Shown here: positions 42,562-51,452 of the stretch, one piece after another
Layout: the number at the start of each line of letters is the position of its first letter
Numbering within the stretch: position 1 is the first letter of the stretch
NCBI RefSeq assembly: GCF_000160835.1
Contig: NZ_GG700733.1
Location: 244,609-308,608, forward strand
Reading direction: 5' to 3'
Source: Limosilactobacillus antri DSM 16041
GTDB taxonomy: Bacteria; Bacillota; Bacilli; Lactobacillales; Lactobacillaceae
Length of the DNA stretch: 64,000 bases
Translations under genes and position numbers: made by a program
Notes under the pieces: model-generated
What the model saw: only the letters and a program-made list of their open reading frames with translations
Database searches by the model: none
Told to the model about the DNA's origin: nothing

Positions 42562-43068
42562 TTATTTCGCATTCAGGGCAATCTTAATGATGGTGACCTG
42601 GTAGGGCGCTTGTGGTGCCTGGACCGTGACGGTGGTGCCCGCCCTTTGGTGCATAATTGCCTGACCGAGCGGAGAATCGAAGGCCACCTTCTGCTTTGCC
42701 AGGTCGGCTTCCTGCTTCCCGACGATCCGGTAGGTGGCCACGTCGTCATCATCTTCAAAACGGAGGGTAACGCTCGTGCCCAGGTCGACCGTGCCGGCGT
42801 TGGTTGGGGCAATAATCTCCGCATACTGGAGCTGCTTGTTGAGGTAGCGGAGCCGGCTTTCCAGGTGCCGCAGTTCCCGCTTGGCCGTGCTGTACTCCGT
42901 GTTTTCTGAAAGGTCGCCAAGGGCACGCGCCGCCTTTAGCTGCTCAATTTTAGCGGGCCGCTGGGCTTGCAGGCGGGCAATCTCGTCCTCGATTTCCTGG
43001 TAGCCCGCCCTCGTCATCTTTTGAAAATAAACGTGTTTCATTGCTTCTTGAATCTTCTTTTTCTGCAT
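42562..43068 (-). CDS. GreA/GreB-family transcript cleavage factor (paralogue)
   Basis: A 168-residue protein of GreA layout: N-terminal coiled coil (about residues 17-85) with the tip acidic residues in ALGDLSENTEY (about 49-59), which in GreA reach the polymerase active site, and a C-terminal FKBP-like domain with SPLGQAIMHQRAGTTVTV. Extra N-terminal residues (MQKKKIQEAMKH) exceed the usual 157-158 aa, and typical GreA names fit less well, so this is probably a second Gre protein. Confidence 0.85.
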   Translation of the reverse strand: MQKKKIQEAMKHVYFQKMTRAGYQEIEDEIARLQAQRPAKIEQLKAARALGDLSENTEYSTAKRELRHLESRLRYLNKQLQYAEIIAPTNAGTVDLGTSVTLRFEDDDDVATYRIVGKQEADLAKQKVAFDSPLGQAIMHQRAGTTVTVQAPQAPYQVTIIKIALNAK

Positions 43069-43152
43069 TTGACTTCCCCCGTTACTTCTTTATTTTTTAA
43101 TTATGATATGATAGAAAGGAAAATTCAATTTATGACGGAGGAGTAGTGAAGA

Positions 43153-44226
43153 ATGAACGAACGAGAAGGAAAGGTTAAAGAGTTCCTTGCTTCGTCCACG
43201 TATCATCAGCTATCTGCTAACCAGCAAAAGCACGCGCAAGAAATCTTGACCCGCTTTACTCACCATATGGTGGAGGAACAGCACCTGGCCGACACCGCGT
43301 GGACTCCCCAGGCGGTTAAAGAAGTGATGGTGGGTGACTTTATTGCCGAGCCAACGCTGACCAACCAGTTTGGCATTGCCGTAGCCCCGGTTTTGAAGGC
43401 CTACCTGGCATTTATTCAAGCACCGAATTACCAAGAACTGAGCCAGGCAATTGACGACCAGCGGGTAAATATGAATGCCTGCCGAAAGGCGCACCAGACC
43501 TGGGCCCAGCTGCATGGTCAGCCAACTGCGCAAGCGCCCCAGCAGCCAGCGGCCCGGCCATGGTCGCAGGAACAGCTGGCGGCGTTTATTAAACGGGCCA
43601 AGGATGCCGCCGCACTAGAGCCGGAATTTCAAAGTCAGCCGTTAGATGGCGCCAGCCGCCAATACCTGGTTGGCCAATTTATTCGGCTGATGGCTCAGGA
43701 GTTTCACCAGTACCCTGGAAACTGGGCATTCAATGATTTGCAACAGGTGTTGGGGATGATGATGCCCTTAGACCCTGCGATCACGCCCAAGCAGATTGAA
43801 AACATCGTCCCAACCGCGCAGGCGCTGTTTGACTACCTCAAGCGGACGGGGCAGATTGATCTGGAACAATACCGGACCGCTTTGAAGTCAATCGCCAAGA
43901 TGCAGCCATCCCAGGATATGTTAGCCAGTTTGACGCGATCAGAACGGGAAACCCAGTTAATGCTGTCCTTTATTCGGAGCAATGGGATCAACACCGATGA
44001 TGTCCAAACAGCCGAAAAATGGATGGATGACCATCGCGCAGAAGTGGCGGGCTTTATGCGAACGCTACTAAACCCGTGGAGCGAGTATGAGCACCAGCAG
44101 CTGCTAAAACGGCAGCGGCGGCTGGCCCGGCAGCAAGCCGTGTCAACCGCGGCCCCAGCACCGCGCCGGGCCCCGCGGGGGGTTAAGTTTAGCAAGAAAG
44201 CCCGGCGGAAAAAGCGGCGCAGGTAG
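43153..44226 (+). CDS. Hypothetical protein, helical with basic C-terminus (357 aa)
   Basis: I do not recognise this protein. It is 357 residues long, lacks membrane segments and signal peptide, and is predicted to be almost wholly helical. A Gln/Ala/Pro-rich linker (about residues 122-140) divides it in two helical halves. The C-terminal 45 residues are very basic (RRLARQQ, then KKARRKKRRR), which suggests binding to nucleic acid. GGAGGAG precedes the ATG. It is followed at 15 bases by a 108-residue gene. Confidence 0.7.
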   Translation: MNEREGKVKEFLASSTYHQLSANQQKHAQEILTRFTHHMVEEQHLADTAWTPQAVKEVMVGDFIAEPTLTNQFGIAVAPVLKAYLAFIQAPNYQELSQAIDDQRVNMNACRKAHQTWAQLHGQPTAQAPQQPAARPWSQEQLAAFIKRAKDAAALEPEFQSQPLDGASRQYLVGQFIRLMAQEFHQYPGNWAFNDLQQVLGMMMPLDPAITPKQIENIVPTAQALFDYLKRTGQIDLEQYRTALKSIAKMQPSQDMLASLTRSERETQLMLSFIRSNGINTDDVQTAEKWMDDHRAEVAGFMRTLLNPWSEYEHQQLLKRQRRLARQQAVSTAAPAPRRAPRGVKFSKKARRKKRRR

Positions 44227-44241
44227 AAAGGAGGTCAGCTT

Positions 44242-44568
44242 ATGAGCGTTGAGATTCCACAAAGCATGGACGACGTCGTTATGCAGGTCGCCCAGCGAAA
44301 ACTTCATGGTGAACAGGTTACGGAAGATGAGGTAATCCACGGGGCGGTTCGGGATATTCTCCAGGCCCTGTTTGATGAAGCCCTGGAAGGCCACTATGAT
44401 GATGTAAAATGGTCAGGAGAGCGGCTGCTAGTGACCGACTTTATGGGAAAAAAGGTTGGCGAAGTTAGCCCGCAGGGGGCGAGCTTTGTCGCGGACTTCC
44501 GCGAGAATGCTGACGCGTTGATCCTCCGGCTCGAGGAGGAAACCACCAAGCTGGTTGGTGGACGGTAA
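44242..44568 (+). CDS. Hypothetical acidic protein (108 aa)
   Basis: Not recognised. A 108-residue acidic protein without membrane segments, with mixed helix and strand and no cysteines. It begins with AAAGGAGG upstream and is 15 bases after the basic 357-residue protein gene. The strong charge contrast between the two (basic tail versus acidic partner) suggests they bind one another, but this is inference. Confidence 0.65.
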   Translation: MSVEIPQSMDDVVMQVAQRKLHGEQVTEDEVIHGAVRDILQALFDEALEGHYDDVKWSGERLLVTDFMGKKVGEVSPQGASFVADFRENADALILRLEEETTKLVGGR

Positions 44569-44941
44569 GGCGTTCGCCGGCCTTTGCGGAGGCTATTATT
44601 GAGCGCAAAAGTGAACAGCATGGTCTACAAACGACCGCTAGGGTTCGGCAAAAGTGAACCCTAGCGGTCGTTTGTGCTTGTTAAAAAGAATTGATTCCGT
44701 TAAAAGGTCGCGGGGCAAGCTGGTTCTAGTTAATTGTCTTGTTAGTGATTAAGTGACGACCGGGTAAGCTGGTCACCGCACTACCGGTGATCCTGCTTTT
44801 CATAACCATGTGAAATAAATTCTTTTATTATTTTAAATAGGTAGAAACGGCAATCGATACTGTTATTGATGCTAACTGGCTGCTTGCAGATGATTATAAA
44901 ATATATTATTTTAAATGTAAGCATAAGGGGGAGGCGGCAAA
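44569..44941. other. Intergenic region before ald
   Basis: Apart from the long hairpin at 44627-44675 this stretch shows no gene. AT-rich sequence at 44815-44930 probably holds the ald promoter, but I could not fix boxes with confidence. Confidence 0.4.
44627..44675. terminator. 20-bp perfect inverted repeat
   Basis: ACAAACGACCGCTAGGGTTC (44627-44646) pairs perfectly with GAACCCTAGCGGTCGTTTGT (44656-44675) around a 9-base loop. It may end the upstream two-gene unit, but there is no T-run straight after on the plus strand, and the stem is unusually long and exact. Confidence 0.6.
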
Positions 44942-44959
44942 ATGAAAGGAGCATTCTAG
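44942..44959 (+). CDS. Possible five-codon leader ORF before ald
   Basis: ATG AAA GGA GCA TTC TAG reads MKGAF and ends two bases before the ald ATG. It has its own strong ribosome site (GGGGGAGG, 8 bases upstream), while the ald site AAAGGAG is inside it. It could couple or attenuate translation of ald. It is short enough to be chance. Confidence 0.3.
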   Translation: MKGAF

Positions 44960-44961
44960 TT

Positions 44962-46074
44962 ATGCTAATCGGTATTCCAAAAGAAATCAAGAACCAAGAA
45001 GAACGGGTTGGGGCTACCCCAAGCATGGTTGCGAGCCTGGTTTCTGGCGGCCATGAAGTGATTGTTGAACATAATGCCGGAGTCGGCAGTGGCTTTGCCG
45101 ATGCAGATTACTCCGCGGTCGGGGCTAAGATTGGCTCGGCTGACGAAGCATGGCAAACTGAGATGGTAGTCAAGGTCAAAGAGCCGTTGGCAACAGAATA
45201 CCACTACTTCCGTCCGAACATGATTATCTATACTTACCTCCACCTAGCCGCCGACCCGAAACTAACGGCGGCAATGTTAGAAAGCAAAGTAACAGGAGTT
45301 GCCTACGAAACTATGGTTGGCCGGAATGGCGGGCTGCCATTACTGGCCCCGATGAGCGAAATTGCGGGCCGGATGTCCGTTCAGGTGGGAACCCACTTCC
45401 TGGAAGAACCGCACGGGGGCAAAGGCCGGCTACTTGCCGGGACGACCGGTGTAGCCCGGGGGAAGGTGACCGTAATCGGGGCCGGAACGGTTGGCTTTAA
45501 CGCCGCCAAGATCGCCGTTGGCCTGGGTGCTCAGGTAACGATCCTGGATATTAACGCCTCCCGGTTAGAAGAGCTGGATAATCTGTTTGACGGGAAGGTC
45601 CAGACCCTAATGTCAACACCGCATAACATTGCCGAAGCGGTCAAGGCATCCGACCTGGTAATCGGGGCGGTGCTGATTCCGGGAGCAAAAGCGCCAACCC
45701 TGGTAACAACCGCAATGATTGAATCGATGGAGGCCGGGTCGGTGGTCGTTGATGTACCGATTGACCAGGGTGGGATCTTTGAAACGACGACCCACGCGAC
45801 GACGCATGATGACCCGGTGTACGTCTCCCACGGGGTGCTTCACTATACGGTCGCTAACATTCCGGGGGCAGTGCCAAAAACTGCTACGGAAGCGCTGACC
45901 AGTGCCACGACCGGTCCCGCACTCAAAATTGCTAACCTGGGGATTGAAACGGCTGCGCAAAATGACCGGATGATTGCTACGGGTGTGAATACCTACGAAG
46001 GGGAATTAACTTCAAAGGCAGTGGCCGACAGCCTTGGGTTGCATTATCAGCCCCTCATTGACTTAATTGGCTAG
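44962..46074 (+). CDS. ald: Alanine dehydrogenase
   Basis: A 370-residue NAD-dependent enzyme converting L-alanine to pyruvate and ammonia, and back. Motifs: [17 protein letters not shown] at the start, the catalytic Lys in VVKVKEPL (about residue 74), the catalytic His in YTYLHLA (about 96) and the Rossmann turn [15 protein letters not shown] (about 172-186). The ATG at 44962 is chosen; the frame is open upstream but would lack homology. It overlaps the next gene, an amino-acid permease, by 8 bases, so alanine uptake and use are coupled. Confidence 0.94.
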   Translation: MLIGIPKEIKNQEERVGATPSMVASLVSGGHEVIVEHNAGVGSGFADADYSAVGAKIGSADEAWQTEMVVKVKEPLATEYHYFRPNMIIYTYLHLAADPKLTAAMLESKVTGVAYETMVGRNGGLPLLAPMSEIAGRMSVQVGTHFLEEPHGGKGRLLAGTTGVARGKVTVIGAGTVGFNAAKIAVGLGAQVTILDINASRLEELDNLFDGKVQTLMSTPHNIAEAVKASDLVIGAVLIPGAKAPTLVTTAMIESMEAGSVVVDVPIDQGGIFETTTHATTHDDPVYVSHGVLHYTVANIPGAVPKTATEALTSATTGPALKIANLGIETAAQNDRMIATGVNTYEGELTSKAVADSLGLHYQPLIDLIG

Positions 46075-47434
46075 CAAGCGGATTGACCCCAGCCTGGTCT
46101 TACGAAATGCACAAAAGGCGGAAAAAGATCGAACCTTCGGCCTGTTTGATCTAACAATTTTAGGTGTTGGGGCAATCATCGGGACGGGAATTCTGGTATT
46201 AACGGGAATTGTTGCTGCTCAGGATGCTGGCCCCGCGGTGACCTTGTCGTTCTTGATTGCCGCACTGGCGAGCTGCCTGATTGGTCTCTGCTATGCGGAA
46301 CTAACGACTAGTATCCCCAACTCCGGCGGCGCGTATGTTTACAGCTGGGTATCACTGGGCCGGCTGCCAGCCTTCTTCACCGGCTGGACCCTGCTAGGGG
46401 TATATGTAACCACCACCGCCACTGTTGCAAACGGCTGGACCGGATACGTCAAATCGTTTCTGGCTGAGCTGGGGGTCAACCTGCCGAATAGTCTGCTGCT
46501 GCCAGCTGGCAAGGGCGGGGTGGTTAACCTCCCGGCGCTGTTGATGGTCCTGCTGATTACCCTGCTGCTCATGCAGGGGACTAGTCAGAGCAAGTTTGTC
46601 AATGACTGTCTGGTTTGTGTCAAACTCTTAGTCATCCTGCTCTTCATCGTGGTTAGTGTTCAAGACGTTAACCCGGCCAATTGGCACCCCTATTTCCCAT
46701 ACGGTGCCCGGGGAGTCCTAACCGGGGCGGGAACGGTCTTTTTCTCCTTTTTGGGCTTTGATGCACTGGCGACCTCCGCGGAAGATGCCAAGGACGTCCA
46801 ACACACGATCCCCCGGGCAATCATTTACTCGCTGGCGATTTCAACCGCATTGTACGTAATTGTCAGCCTGATAATGACGGGGGCGCTGAAGTACCCCGCC
46901 CTTGACATCTCCGAAGCGATGTCCTTTGTCTTAATTGCCCATGGGCACTGGTTAGTGGCCCAGTTCGTATCGGCGGGGGCAATCCTGGGAATTATTGCGG
47001 TGGTGTATGCCTTTATCTACGCGGGGGCCAATATTATGAAGGCGATGAGCCGGGGCGGCTTCCTGCCGACTTCCTGGTCGCGGCTTAGTCAGCGCAGCGG
47101 CAGCCCCAACCGGGCAATCCTGCTAATTGGCTGTTTGGCCGCGATCCTTGCCGGTGAATTTGACCTTCACTACCTGGCATTAATTGCTAATGTTGGTTCC
47201 CTAATGGTCTTCCTGCTTGTTTCCTTGCTGGTGATGCTGCTGCGAAAACAGTATCCGGAACTGCCAAGACCGTTTGTGGTTCCGGGTGGGAAAGTGATTC
47301 CAATCCTGGCAATGCTGATCTGTGTGATTCTATTGGTCACGATTTCAATTGAAGCTTGGTTTTCTTACCTTATCTGGCTGGGCTGTGGCGGGGTGCTTTA
47401 TCTAACTTACTCCCGCAAACACGTCATTGCTTAG
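46067..47434 (+). CDS. APC-family amino acid permease
   Basis: A 455-residue transporter with 12 membrane segments of the APC superfamily. The N-terminal [15 protein letters not shown] (about residues 33-47) is the unwound helix-1 motif that binds the amino-acid carboxylate; [19 protein letters not shown] is the helix-6 motif. The TTG start at 46067 lies 8 bases inside ald and shows only a weak ribosome site, so translational coupling is likely. Since ald precedes it, alanine is a likely substrate; cationic or other small amino acids are possible. Confidence 0.9.
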   Translation: MASKRIDPSLVLRNAQKAEKDRTFGLFDLTILGVGAIIGTGILVLTGIVAAQDAGPAVTLSFLIAALASCLIGLCYAELTTSIPNSGGAYVYSWVSLGRLPAFFTGWTLLGVYVTTTATVANGWTGYVKSFLAELGVNLPNSLLLPAGKGGVVNLPALLMVLLITLLLMQGTSQSKFVNDCLVCVKLLVILLFIVVSVQDVNPANWHPYFPYGARGVLTGAGTVFFSFLGFDALATSAEDAKDVQHTIPRAIIYSLAISTALYVIVSLIMTGALKYPALDISEAMSFVLIAHGHWLVAQFVSAGAILGIIAVVYAFIYAGANIMKAMSRGGFLPTSWSRLSQRSGSPNRAILLIGCLAAILAGEFDLHYLALIANVGSLMVFLLVSLLVMLLRKQYPELPRPFVVPGGKVIPILAMLICVILLVTISIEAWFSYLIWLGCGGVLYLTYSRKHVIA

Positions 47435-47442
47435 GAAAAACG

Positions 47443-47493
47443 AAAAAGAGCGTAAAGACGCGGGTCATTAGACCTAGTCTTTACGCTCTTTTT
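47443..47493. terminator. Strong bidirectional terminator
   Basis: AAAAAGAGCGTAAAGAC pairs with GTCTTTACGCTCTTTTTT, a 17-bp perfect stem with an inner TAGG/CCTA-like loop, between the permease and the convergent small gene. Confidence 0.88.
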
Positions 47494-47508
47494 TATATTC
47501 CATGCGGT

Positions 47509-47733
47509 TTACAGCTTATTCTTAACGTCGTACGGTTGCGACTTCTGGTGGCCCGCCGGGAGGGCGTCCTTGGCGTAGAAGATGGCGTATTCTTCATCGT
47601 CGGGCCCCTTAGCGATGACTAGTTCATCGCTTTGCCGTTCCCGCTTGAAGATTTGCCCCTTGCGGATGGCCTCGTTGTAGTCATGAATATTGGCGATTGA
47701 GTCACCAGGATTAAAAAAGATTCTTGTTTCCAT
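47509..47733 (-). CDS. Small hypothetical protein (74 aa)
   Basis: Not recognised. A 74-residue, charged, soluble protein, with an FFNPGDS start and a middle KRERQSDELVIAKGPDDEEYAIFY. It lies 14 bases after the PEBP-family gene on the same strand with AGGAAG before the ATG, so it is probably the last gene of that unit. Confidence 0.6.
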   Translation of the reverse strand: METRIFFNPGDSIANIHDYNEAIRKGQIFKRERQSDELVIAKGPDDEEYAIFYAKDALPAGHQKSQPYDVKNKL

Positions 47734-47747
47734 AGATTATCACTTCC

Positions 47748-48254
47748 TTAGGCGCGACTAGGTAGGGTTACTTCGGCTTTAGCTAAAATGTGGCCCGCAC
47801 TGGCGTGGATAAAGTCGTTTAACCAGTAGCCGTTTGTGAGGGGGAGGACCGTGTCCAGGGCGTAAACGGTTAGGGTGTAGTCATGGGCCTTGTCAGGTGG
47901 CTGGGGACCAACGTAACCAGTGCTGATCCGGGGATCGCCATTGACGAGCCGGCCGGCATTGCTGTTTTTGCCCTGGACAAGCTGGTCTGCTAAACTGCGG
48001 CTAGCGTTGGCTGGAATGGTAGTCATTGTTGCCGGAAGATTCGCCGCCAGCCAGTGGATCCAGGTGAAACCACAGACCGGCGTGGAATCAAAGTCGATAA
48101 AGACGAGGGCAAACGACTTTGTCGCCGCAGGAGCATCGCTGATCTTAATCGGGAATGACTTGATGGGGTGCTCCGCTAGCATTGCGCTGGCAGGGGCATA
48201 TTTACCGTATTCGTCCGCCAGGAAGCCGTTTTCTAATGGAACTGAAACTTGCAT
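47748..48254 (-). CDS. YbhB/YbcL-type PEBP-family protein
   Basis: A 168-residue phosphatidylethanolamine-binding-protein homologue of the bacterial YbhB/YbcL group. Family features are SFALVFIDFDSTP (ligand-pocket Asp, about residues 46-58), WIHWLAANLP (about 64-73) and GYVGPQPPDKAHDYTLTVYALD (split around 115-136). Its biochemical role in bacteria is unsettled. The ATG at 48254 has AAGGAGG 10 bases upstream. It belongs to a minus-strand run with a phosphatase and an SGNH hydrolase. Confidence 0.9.
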   Translation of the reverse strand: MQVSVPLENGFLADEYGKYAPASAMLAEHPIKSFPIKISDAPAATKSFALVFIDFDSTPVCGFTWIHWLAANLPATMTTIPANASRSLADQLVQGKNSNAGRLVNGDPRISTGYVGPQPPDKAHDYTLTVYALDTVLPLTNGYWLNDFIHASAGHILAKAEVTLPSRA

Positions 48255-48281
48255 CTGCACACATCCTCCTTATGTTCACAA

Positions 48282-49088
48282 TTATAACCTTTCCTCGTCT
48301 AAATATAAACGTTGCAGGTCGGCCAGATCATGGCGGGTCAGGCCGAGGTAGTCAGTCAGGTAGTGTTTTGGATCACCAGCCAGCTGGTTGACGGTGTCAA
48401 TTGCGGCCGTCAGGTAACCGGGAAAGACCGCCATCATGTCGCTGCGGTTCTTGATTACGGCGTCCCGGTTGCCTAGTTCAGCAGTGCTGGCTTGTAGTTG
48501 GGCCACCCAGCGCTGGCGAAATTCTGCGGTCGTTTCATTGGTCAGCAGGTAGTCTTGCAAAATCGTTTCACGTGGAACACCAAGGGCAGACAGGATCAAA
48601 AAGGCCCCGAAGCCGGTCCGGTCTTTTCCCGCCGTGCAGTGAAAAAGGGTTGCACCAGCAGAATTGGCCAGCAGCAGGGAAAACATCTTGCGGTAAGCCT
48701 GCCGTGCGCTGGCCAGTTTTGCCATATTTCGGTACTCCAGCTGCATATGCCGGTAGCCGTTACCTGGTTCCTGCATTTCTTGGGCAACCTCCTCGTCACT
48801 GCGCGAGGCATTGGTGACGTCGACGTTAAAAACGGGGAGGTGGTAGTACTTGGCAGTTTGGGGAATCCGGTCGGGTGCCGCAAGAATTTCCGGCTTTGAA
48901 CGCAAGTCAATGTCGATGGTGACGGGCACTGCCGCGAGGGTTTCCTGATCTTGGGAGTTAAGCCGGCTGAGGGCCCCCGCCCGAATCAGGCGCCGCCACT
49001 TAACGGTTCGGCCATCACTTGTACGGTAGCCACCAAGGTCACGGAAGTTATAACCGTGGTTAATTGGGAGTAATCGTTGCTGAGTCAT
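48282..49088 (-). CDS. Tyrosine/lipid phosphatase (CX5R, LipA-like)
   Basis: A 268-residue phosphatase. The active-site loop is HCTAGKDRTG (about residues 157-166), the CX5R signature of the group that holds Listeria LipA and related tyrosine/phosphoinositide phosphatases. The N-terminal NFRDLGGYRTSDGR (about 14-27) and RSGAL-like RAGALSRL are typical. No signal peptide is present. The ATG at 49088 overlaps the SGNH gene by 4 bases (ATGA), so both are made together. Confidence 0.9.
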   Translation of the reverse strand: MTQQRLLPINHGYNFRDLGGYRTSDGRTVKWRRLIRAGALSRLNSQDQETLAAVPVTIDIDLRSKPEILAAPDRIPQTAKYYHLPVFNVDVTNASRSDEEVAQEMQEPGNGYRHMQLEYRNMAKLASARQAYRKMFSLLLANSAGATLFHCTAGKDRTGFGAFLILSALGVPRETILQDYLLTNETTAEFRQRWVAQLQASTAELGNRDAVIKNRSDMMAVFPGYLTAAIDTVNQLAGDPKHYLTDYLGLTRHDLADLQRLYLDEERL

Positions 49089-50062
49089 GATTGCGGCCTC
49101 CTTGTTTTCGCTAGTGCTGCTTTCAGTACCGGGGCGAGCCGGCGTCCCGCTGCAATGGACCCGGCCTGGTTCGGGTGAAGCCCATCGGTAAAGTCCGGGC
49201 ACCAGCCCGTGGTGTTTACTAATTCTAATCGGTGGCTAGCAGCTAGTTGACGGATTTCCCTTTGAAAAGTTTGGCTAAACGGGGTTAAGAGCAACAAACG
49301 GCTGTCCGGAAATGTGGTGGCCACCTGCTTTAAGAACTGGTCGTAAGCCAGGATAAATTGGCTAGCAGCAAAGCGACGGTCATTAACCCCTAAGTTCACT
49401 ACCACCACTTGGGGGCGGTTTACCCGCCAGGTAGTGCCGGCATCAATCCGGTTCAAGAAGCCCTTCGCGGTTGGTACACCGCCAGTACCGGGACGGAGAA
49501 CACCAGCGGCGGAGTAAGCAATCCGCACACCATCAATTTCCAGCAGGTCGCTGGCAGTCGCGACGTAATTGCTTTCTGGACGGTAATCAACGGCGGCGTG
49601 TTTTCCCCGCACCCAGCAGCCGGCGGTAATTGAATCACCGATGAAGTTAACGACGGGGCGTTTTGCCGCTGGCACCAGCTGCCCATCCTTGGCATCAAGG
49701 CCCCGAATGGCGAACCCTTCCTGGCCGGTCCAGACTTCATCAAAGTCGCTATTACCTGCTGTCATGATTTCTAGCAGGTGGTCCTTACGATCGGGCAACC
49801 CTAACTCAACCGGCTGCGCTTGTGCGCAAAACCGGTGCCATGGCTGCTGGTCGTAACGCCACGCATAGACCTGCCGGGGCGTGCCCGGGTGGCTATTATT
49901 GATCGTATTGACGTTAACAGTGGGGGTTCCACTCACCTTAAAGCGAACGACACTCCCCAGATTAGTCGTATACAGGGCCGGGTGTCCTTTGATAGTTTTC
50001 GTTACCCACCGGCCGGTTCGCTGGGCCAGTGGGAGTAGTTGACTTGGTGAATATTGCGTCAT
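49085..50062 (-). CDS. SGNH/GDSL-family hydrolase
   Basis: A 325-residue esterase/acyl hydrolase. An N-terminal beta domain (about 1-130) precedes the SGNH core: block I FIGDSITAGC (catalytic Ser, about residue 143), block III VVNLGVNDRR (Asn, about 223) and block V DGLHPN (Asp and His, about 293-296). No signal peptide, so it is cytoplasmic or loosely membrane-bound; the N-terminal domain resembles the carbohydrate-binding part of bacterial two-domain acetyl esterases. Substrate may be an acetylated sugar. First gene of the minus-strand unit. Confidence 0.88.
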   Translation of the reverse strand: MTQYSPSQLLPLAQRTGRWVTKTIKGHPALYTTNLGSVVRFKVSGTPTVNVNTINNSHPGTPRQVYAWRYDQQPWHRFCAQAQPVELGLPDRKDHLLEIMTAGNSDFDEVWTGQEGFAIRGLDAKDGQLVPAAKRPVVNFIGDSITAGCWVRGKHAAVDYRPESNYVATASDLLEIDGVRIAYSAAGVLRPGTGGVPTAKGFLNRIDAGTTWRVNRPQVVVVNLGVNDRRFAASQFILAYDQFLKQVATTFPDSRLLLLTPFSQTFQREIRQLAASHRLELVNTTGWCPDFTDGLHPNQAGSIAAGRRLAPVLKAALAKTRRPQS

Positions 50063-50117
50063 GGGGCTCGCTCCTCCCTTACTTTGTCCATTTTAACATT
50101 TTTTAGCTCCTCAATTT

Positions 50118-50211
50118 AGTAAGCGCTTCCGAGATTTATTTAACAAAAATGAAAGCGCTTATTGACGAGAGAAGTAAATGAGCTTAAAATATATTTAGTA
50201 AAAGTTTACTA
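50118..50211 (+). promoter_or_regulatory. galKTR promoter with CRE-like sites and GalR-like operator
   Basis: TTGACG (50162-50167) and TAAAAT (50185-50190) are 17 bases apart. Upstream are two CcpA-type sequences, AGTAAGCGCTTCC (50118-50130) and TGAAAGCGCTTATT (50150-50163). Just after the -10, TAGTAAAAGTTTACTA (50196-50211) is an almost perfect palindrome placed to block initiation. A matching palindrome lies before lacS. Confidence 0.75.
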
Positions 50212-50244
50212 CGCAGTTTTATTTGGACAATGGAGGTTATCGTG

Positions 50245-51423
50245 ATGGATAAGCAACAGTTTCTTGACGAATACAAAGCAGTCTTTAACGAAAACGGCAA
50301 GGACGTTTTCTTCTCCCCCGGCCGGATTAACGTCATCGGCGAACATACTGACTATAATGGCGGCCACGTCTTTCCGTGTGCCATTAGTATCGGAACGTAT
50401 GGCGTTTACGGCCCGCGGGAAGACAGCACGGTCGCGGTTTATTCCGCCAACTCTGCCAAGGAAGAAAACAGCAAGATTATTACCTTTGACATTAACGATG
50501 ACCAGCCCCAGACTGCGGCTGACGAAAAGTGGGTCAACTACTTCAAGGGGATGCTGGTGTACCTCAAACAGCGCAACTACAAGATTGACCACGGCTTCAA
50601 CCTGTACATCCACGGCTACCTGCCATACGGTTCCGGTCTGTCATCATCAGCTTCTATTGAAATGCTGATGGGAAACATTTTGAAAGACGAATTCAACCTG
50701 GACATCGACGAGGTCGAACTGGTTAAACTGGGTCAGAAGACCGAGAATGACTTTGTCGGCCTGAATTCCGGAATCATGGACCAGTTTGCTGTCGGAATGG
50801 GTAAGAAGAATAATGCCATCTTCTTGGATTGCAACACCTTGGAATATAAGTACCTGCCGCTGGAACTGGGCGATTACGAAATCCTGATTATGAGCACGAA
50901 TAAGACCCACTCCCTGGCCGGTTCCAAATATAACGAGCGGGTGGAAGAGTGTGGCGAAGCCGTTAAGCGCCTCAGCAAGAAGCTTAACATTAACAAGCTG
51001 GGTGAAATCGACCCGCAGACCTTTGACCAGTACACCTACCTGATTAATGACGATACTCTGTTGCGGCGGGCCCGGCACGCAGTTAGTGAAAATGAACGGA
51101 CCAAGCGGGCCATCGACGCGATGGAAAAGGGCGACCTGGAAGAGCTGGGGCGGCTGATCAACGCCTCCCACGTTTCCCTGAAGTATGACTACGAGGTTAC
51201 CGGAAAGGAACTGGATACCCTGGCCGAGAGTGCTTGGGAACAGCCAGGCTGCCTCGGTGCCCGGATGGTCGGCGGCGGTTTTGCCGGGAGCGCAATTGCC
51301 ATTGTCAAGAAGGCCGCGGCCGAAGACTTCAAGAAGAACGTTGGTAAGGTATACCGGGACAAGATTGGCTATGACGCCAGCTTCTATGATGCCGAAGTTG
51401 TTGACGGGCCACATAAGCTGTAA
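50245..51423 (+). CDS. galK: Galactokinase
   Basis: A 392-residue GHMP kinase that converts galactose to galactose-1-P, the first Leloir step. The galactokinase signature GRINVIGEHTDYNGG (about residues 26-40), the ATP loop PYGSGLSSSASIE (about 128-140) and GARMVGGGFAGSAI (about 335-348) are present. The ATG at 50245 follows GGAGG at 8 bases; an upstream ATG in frame overlaps that site. First gene of galK-galT-galR. Confidence 0.96.
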   Translation: MDKQQFLDEYKAVFNENGKDVFFSPGRINVIGEHTDYNGGHVFPCAISIGTYGVYGPREDSTVAVYSANSAKEENSKIITFDINDDQPQTAADEKWVNYFKGMLVYLKQRNYKIDHGFNLYIHGYLPYGSGLSSSASIEMLMGNILKDEFNLDIDEVELVKLGQKTENDFVGLNSGIMDQFAVGMGKKNNAIFLDCNTLEYKYLPLELGDYEILIMSTNKTHSLAGSKYNERVEECGEAVKRLSKKLNINKLGEIDPQTFDQYTYLINDDTLLRRARHAVSENERTKRAIDAMEKGDLEELGRLINASHVSLKYDYEVTGKELDTLAESAWEQPGCLGARMVGGGFAGSAIAIVKKAAAEDFKKNVGKVYRDKIGYDASFYDAEVVDGPHKL

Positions 51424-51452
51424 TTAATGCCATTTGCAAGGAGAATGAGAAC

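Noticed and set aside
44866..44961. N-terminal extension of alanine dehydrogenase
   Set aside because: The frame is open upstream of 44962, but the family starts at MLIGIPKE and the extension has no ribosome site.
50647..51414. 255-aa minus-strand frame inside galK
   Set aside because: Exactly antisense to a canonical galactokinase gene, without ribosome site or recognisable motif.
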